A DNA stretch of 64,000 bases, taken from NCBI RefSeq assembly GCF_010731855.1, contig NZ_AP022620.1:5146001-5210000 (forward strand), written 5' to 3'. This DNA comes from Mycolicibacterium anyangense (GTDB taxonomy: Bacteria; Actinomycetota; Actinomycetes; Mycobacteriales; Mycobacteriaceae). The position numbers were made by a program, and so were the translations under genes. Below the pieces are notes generated by a model that was given only the letters and a program-made list of their open reading frames with translations, did no database searches and was not told the origin of the DNA. Shown here one piece after another: positions 60,426 to 64,000 of this stretch. Numbering within the stretch: the stretch's first letter is position 1; every line of letters begins with the position of its first letter.

Positions 60426-61921
60426 GACGCATCCCGGGGCGGGTTGACCACTTCGACGGCGTCCACACCCGGCGCAGCGCTGGCGATCACGCCGTCACCA
60501 CCATCGTTGAGCGCACTGTGGTGCCGGCTCCACAGCAGGTAGTAGACCAAGGCCACGGCCACCCAGGCGCTGAACGCGATCCAGGTGTACCAGTGCAGGC
60601 TGAACAGGATGTAGCCGCAGGCCAGGATCGACAGCACCGGGGTCACCGGGTAGCCGGGCACTTTGAAGCCGCGAGGCAGGTCCGGTTCACGCACTCGCAG
60701 GATGATGACGCCGAGCGAGACGATCATGAACGCCACCAGCGTGCCGATCGATACCATGTCTGCCAGTTTGTCCAGCGGCACGAAGCCGGCCAGGATCGAC
60801 ACCACCACCGCGACGATGATCGTGTTGCCCACGGGCGTCATGGTTTTCGGGTTCACCTTGGCGAACCGTGCGGGCAACAGACCGTCGCGCCCCATGGCGA
60901 ACAGGATGCGGGTCTGGCCGTACATCACCACCAGGGTGACCGAGAATATGGAGATCACCGCGCCGGCCGCCAGAACCGTACTGGCCCAGGTGCTTCCGGT
61001 GACCTTGTCCAGAATGGTGGCCAGCCCAGCCTCCTGCTGGTTCTCGAACTCCTGCCAGGGTTGGGTGCCCAGGGCGGCCACGGTGACGAGCACGTAGACG
61101 CAGGTGACGACGACGAGCGCGGCGATGATCGCCCGGGGCATCGTGCGCTGTGGGTCCTTGACTTCGTCACCGGCAGTGGAGACGGCGTCCAGGCCGATAT
61201 AGGAGAAGAAGATCGTGCCCGCGGCCGAGCCGATGCCCGCGACGCCGAACGGCGCGAAATCGGCGAACCGGTCGGCCTGGAAGGCGGTGAAGGCGATGAT
61301 CGCGAACAACGCCAGGACACCGAGTTTGATGACGACCATGATCGTGTTGACGGCTGCAGACTCGCTGGCGCCGCGGATGAGCAGCAGTGCGCACATCACG
61401 ATCAGCACGATGGCCGGCAGGTTGAACCAGCCCGGATCCGAATCCCACGGCGCCGCGGTCAGCGCGTGCGGGATCTGTATGCCGAACAGGTTGTCCAGCA
61501 ACTTGTTCAGGTAGCCGCTCCACCCGACGGCGACCGCGGCGATCGACACCCCGTATTCCAGCAGGAGGCACGCGGCCACACCCATGGCGACGAACTCGCC
61601 AAGCGTGGTGTAGGCGTAGGAGTAGGTCGAGCCGGAAACAGGCACGGCCGAGGCGAGTTCGGCATAACAGATCGCGGCCAGCCCGGCGGCGATACCGGCG
61701 ACGACGAACGAGATGACCACGGCAGGGCCGGCACTTGGCACCGCGACGGACAGGACGAAGAAGATACCGGTGCCCACGGTGGCCCCCACGCCGAACATGG
61801 TCAGCTGGAAGGTGCCGATGGTGCGTTTCAGATGATCAGAGGCGCCGTGGGCGATGGGGGCGCCGATGACGGGCCGTCGGCGCAGCATCTGTTCGGTGAG
61901 CGAGATCGACGGGGCCGTCAT
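60422..61921 (-). CDS. rocE: APC-family amino-acid permease (RocE-like)
   Basis: A 499-residue transporter with 12 hydrophobic helices of the APC superfamily (cationic amino-acid type). TFQLTMFGVGATVGTGIFFVLSVAVPSAGPAVVISFVVAG is the first half-helix with its Gly-rich unwound segment, and FFSYIGLDAVSTAGDEVKDPQRTMPRAIIAAL and ILRVREPDLPRGFKVPGYP follow. It lies between ornithine aminotransferase and a stress protein, as rocE (Rv2320c) does in M. tuberculosis. It should import arginine or ornithine. The ATG is 61921. A four-base overlap links it to the stress-protein gene downstream. Confidence 0.9.
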   Translation of the reverse strand: MTAPSISLTEQMLRRRPVIGAPIAHGASDHLKRTIGTFQLTMFGVGATVGTGIFFVLSVAVPSAGPAVVISFVVAGIAAGLAAICYAELASAVPVSGSTYSYAYTTLGEFVAMGVAACLLLEYGVSIAAVAVGWSGYLNKLLDNLFGIQIPHALTAAPWDSDPGWFNLPAIVLIVMCALLLIRGASESAAVNTIMVVIKLGVLALFAIIAFTAFQADRFADFAPFGVAGIGSAAGTIFFSYIGLDAVSTAGDEVKDPQRTMPRAIIAALVVVTCVYVLVTVAALGTQPWQEFENQQEAGLATILDKVTGSTWASTVLAAGAVISIFSVTLVVMYGQTRILFAMGRDGLLPARFAKVNPKTMTPVGNTIIVAVVVSILAGFVPLDKLADMVSIGTLVAFMIVSLGVIILRVREPDLPRGFKVPGYPVTPVLSILACGYILFSLHWYTWIAFSAWVAVALVYYLLWSRHHSALNDGGDGVIASAAPGVDAVEVVNPPRDAS

Positions 61922-61953
61922 GGGCGCCTCCTGAGTTGGGCCGATTCAGCCGA

Positions 61954-63192
61954 TTATCGGCCTGCCTCATCCAATGCGCTCGCGAACTGCTCAATCGCCC
62001 AATCGATCTCCTCGGCGGTGATCACCAGTGGCGGGGCGAACCGCAACGTCGAGCCGTGGGTGTCCTTGACCAAGACGCCCCGCTTGGCGAGGGCGAGGCT
62101 GAGCTGTTTTCCGGTACCCAGGCGGGTGTCGACATCCACCCCGGCCCACAGACCCATTCCGCGCACGGCAAGCACCCCGTGGCCGATCAGTGCGCGCAGC
62201 CGGGCATGCAGGTGCAGGCCCAGTTCGGCTGAGCGGGACTGGAATTCACCGCGCTGCAGAATCTCCACCACGGTGGTGCCGATGGCTGCCGCCAGTGGGT
62301 TGCCCCCGAAGGTGGAGCCGTGCTCGCCGGGGTTGAGGACACCCAGCACGCTGCGGTCGGCGACCACTGCCGACAGCGGGACCACCCCGCCGCCGAGCGC
62401 CTTGCCGAGCAGATAGATGTCGGGAACCACGCCCCAGTGATCGCAGGCGAAGGTCTGACCGGTGCGGGCCAGCCCGGACTGGATCTCGTCGGCGATCAGC
62501 AGCACGTTGTTCTCGGTGCACAGTGCGCGCAGCCGGGGCAGGTAGTCGTCGGGCGGCACGATGATGCCGGCCTCGCCCTGGATCGGCTCGACGAGGACGG
62601 CGACGGTGTGCTCGTCGATGGCCGCGGCGACGGCGTCGGAATCCCCGAACGGGACCGAGCGGAATCCGGGTGTGAAGGGCCCGAATCCACCGCGGGCGCT
62701 CTCGTCGCTGGAGAAGCTGACGATGCTGATCGTCCGGCCGTGAAAGTTCTTGTCGGCCACAATGATATTGGCCATGCCCGCCGGGACGCTCTTGACGTCG
62801 GCACCCCACTTGCGGGCTACTTTGATGCCGCTCTCGACCGCTTCGGCGCCGCTGTTCATCGGCAGCACCATGTCCTTGCCGCACAATTGGGCCAGCGCCG
62901 CGCAGAACGGGCCGAGCCGGTCGGAGTGGAACGCGCGGCTCACCAGGGTCACCGCGTCGAGCTGGCGGTGCGCGGTGGCGATGATCTCCTCGTTGTGATG
63001 GCCGAAGTTGACCGCCGAATAGGCGGCCAGGCAGTCCAGATACCGGCGGCCCTCGACGTCGGTGATCCAGGCGCCACGCGCACTGGCCGCCACCACTGGC
63101 AGCGGAGCGTAATTGTGCGCGGCGTAGGCGTCGTCGAGTGCGATCGCAGCGGCGGTCGACGACGGCGGTGCGACGGTCTCGGCCATGGTCAC
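61954..63192 (-). CDS. rocD: Ornithine aminotransferase
   Basis: A 412-residue class-III PLP aminotransferase. It converts L-ornithine and 2-oxoglutarate to glutamate-5-semialdehyde and glutamate. Motifs are LDCLAAYSAVNFGHHNEEI, VLPMNSGAEAVESGIKVARKWG, FHGRTISIVSFSSDESARGGFGPF, LVEPIQGEAGIIVPPDDYL, LIADEIQSGLARTG and the PLP-lysine LLGKALGGG. GTG 63192 overlaps the upstream stop by four bases and has GGAGG seven bases before it; an ATG two codons later is the alternative. In M. tuberculosis the gene is split (rocD1, rocD2), whereas here it is one intact frame. It is the second gene of the roc operon. Confidence 0.95.
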   Translation of the reverse strand: MTMAETVAPPSSTAAAIALDDAYAAHNYAPLPVVAASARGAWITDVEGRRYLDCLAAYSAVNFGHHNEEIIATAHRQLDAVTLVSRAFHSDRLGPFCAALAQLCGKDMVLPMNSGAEAVESGIKVARKWGADVKSVPAGMANIIVADKNFHGRTISIVSFSSDESARGGFGPFTPGFRSVPFGDSDAVAAAIDEHTVAVLVEPIQGEAGIIVPPDDYLPRLRALCTENNVLLIADEIQSGLARTGQTFACDHWGVVPDIYLLGKALGGGVVPLSAVVADRSVLGVLNPGEHGSTFGGNPLAAAIGTTVVEILQRGEFQSRSAELGLHLHARLRALIGHGVLAVRGMGLWAGVDVDTRLGTGKQLSLALAKRGVLVKDTHGSTLRFAPPLVITAEEIDWAIEQFASALDEAGR

Positions 63193-63998
63193 GAAAAGAC
63201 CTCCAGGGTGCAGCATTTGACCGAGCCGCCGCCTTTGAGCAACTCGGACAGGTCGACGCCGATCGGGTGGAATCCGGCCTGGTAGAGCTGCTCGGCGAAA
63301 CCGGTGGCCTGTGCCGGATGCACCACGTGTTTGCCGTCGGATACCGCATTGAGCCCAAGGACGTAGGCGTCGGTACTGGACACCTCGATGGCGGTGGGGA
63401 ACAGCTGCACGAGCTGGGTGCGCGCGGCATCGGTGAATGCCGGCGGGTAGTAGGCGATGGTGGTGTCGTCGAGCACCGTCAGTGCGGTGTCGAGGTGGTA
63501 GAACCGCGGATCGACCAGTTCCAGGGTCACTACCGGCATACCGGTGAGGTCAGCCACCTCGCTGTGCGCCTGCGGGTCGGTGCGAAAGCCGGTGCCGGCC
63601 AGGATCATCGATCCGACAACAAGCAGATCGCCCTGGCCCTCGTTGACGTGGCGGGTGCTGACGGGGGAGTGTCCGCGCTGATCCATCCAGTCGGCGTAGG
63701 CGACGGACTCGCCGTCACGCTCGGCATGCCTGAATCGCGCGACGATGGCGGCGCCGTTGACGATCAGACCCGCGTTGGCGGTGTAGACCATGTCCGGCAG
63801 GCCGGGGACCGGGTCGACGAGATCTACCGTGTGCCCCAGCCCGCGGTAGGTGTCGCGCAGGGTTTCCCACTGGTCGACGGCGCGGTCGACGTCGACCGGG
63901 TTGGTGGTGTCCATCCAGGGGTTGATGGCGTACTCGACGGTGAAGTACGTCGGCCTGGTCATGACGTAGTGGCGGAGGCGTTGGGTGCGCGGCGCCAT
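63189..63998 (-). CDS. Guanidino-group hydrolase: DDAH-annotated, possibly arginine dihydrolase
   Basis: A 269-residue protein of the guanidino-modifying superfamily, with the start at the window edge (ATG 63996-63998; it could extend further). Such genes are usually called dimethylargininase (ddaH; Rv2323c in M. tuberculosis). Visible features are TYFTVEYAINPWMD, PDMVYTANAGLIVNG, RFYHLDTALTVL (His) and the final SVKCCTLEVF with the nucleophile Cys at 262 or 263. Asn appears where classical DDAH has acidic residues, which recalls the arginine-dihydrolase (ArgZ/AgrE) type that yields ornithine directly. Its coupling by a GTGA overlap to ornithine aminotransferase fits that reaction. Either activity remains possible. 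Confidence 0.82.
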   Translation of the reverse strand: MAPRTQRLRHYVMTRPTYFTVEYAINPWMDTTNPVDVDRAVDQWETLRDTYRGLGHTVDLVDPVPGLPDMVYTANAGLIVNGAAIVARFRHAERDGESVAYADWMDQRGHSPVSTRHVNEGQGDLLVVGSMILAGTGFRTDPQAHSEVADLTGMPVVTLELVDPRFYHLDTALTVLDDTTIAYYPPAFTDAARTQLVQLFPTAIEVSSTDAYVLGLNAVSDGKHVVHPAQATGFAEQLYQAGFHPIGVDLSELLKGGGSVKCCTLEVFS

Positions 63999-64000
63999 GG

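Noticed and set aside
60005..62416. An 800-codon plus-strand open frame opposite the permease, stress-protein and ornithine-aminotransferase genes
   Set aside because: It is Arg/His/Asp-rich and crosses several genuine minus-strand genes; typical high-GC shadow.

Overview
The window is a piece of a mycobacterial chromosome. By gene content it is most likely a fast-growing or environmental species (Mycolicibacterium type). The evidence is gene order: from about 13.2 kb to 59.5 kb it follows the M. tuberculosis run Rv0642c to Rv0687 almost gene for gene. That run is mycolate methyltransferases, lipG, an ABC1 kinase, alpha-mannosidase, ROK kinase, rplJ-rplL, mkl, rpoB-rpoC, end, lpqP, fadE8, echA4, echA5, a TetR gene, rpsL-rpsG-fusA-tuf and a mycofactocin-type SDR. 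High GC, frequent GTG/TTG starts and a complete cyclopropane-synthase locus agree. Comparisons with M. tuberculosis are from memory, not from a search.

Region 1 (1-9.8 kb) is a surface or exopolysaccharide locus, visibly less GC-rich than the rest. It holds two GT4 glycosyltransferases (the first cut by the window edge), a secreted heparin-lyase-like protein, the GDP-L-fucose pair gmd-fcl, a Wzz/tyrosine-autokinase fusion, a DUF4012 membrane protein and a secreted Ser/Gly-rich protein. Region 2 (10.1-20.9 kb) holds an esterase, an ECF sigma factor with its tandem-DGPF partner, two mycolate methyltransferases, LipG, an ABC1-like kinase, a membrane diguanylate cyclase and two DinB-fold genes divergent from a WYL regulator, with a perfect 19-bp palindrome exactly centred between them. 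Region 3 (21-26.6 kb) is a coupled operon of GH38 alpha-mannosidase, a DUF7158-like protein and a ROK kinase.

Region 4 (26.6-41.4 kb) is the L10-L7/L12, Mkl and RpoB-RpoC core. It carries clear promoters, an L10 leader with an attenuator-like hairpin, and strong terminators. Between mkl and rpoB lies a large secreted protein made of two alpha/beta-hydrolase domains plus a C-terminal lipocalin domain. Region 5 (41.4-51.3 kb) holds a reductase-like gene, endonuclease IV, LpqP, a FUSC transporter with a divergent MarR regulator, a cupin, an acyl-CoA dehydrogenase/crotonase/PaaX run and a DUF3060 lipoprotein. The mmpR5-mmpS5-mmpL5 genes found here in M. tuberculosis are absent.

Region 6 (51.3-56 kb) is the str operon (rpsL, rpsG, fusA, tuf). 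Region 7 (56-64 kb) is dominated by arginine catabolism: arginine deiminase on the plus strand, and on the minus strand a DDAH/arginine-dihydrolase-like enzyme, an intact ornithine aminotransferase, an amino-acid permease and a universal stress protein, equivalent to Rv2323c-Rv2319c relocated next to the tuf region.

The most striking unexplained structure is a family of four intergenic palindromes. Each is exactly 58 bp: 20-bp arms around an 18-nt loop. Two copies with near-identical loops flank a DUF559/AbiEi-type gene. No tRNA, rRNA, CRISPR array, prophage or intact insertion sequence was seen.
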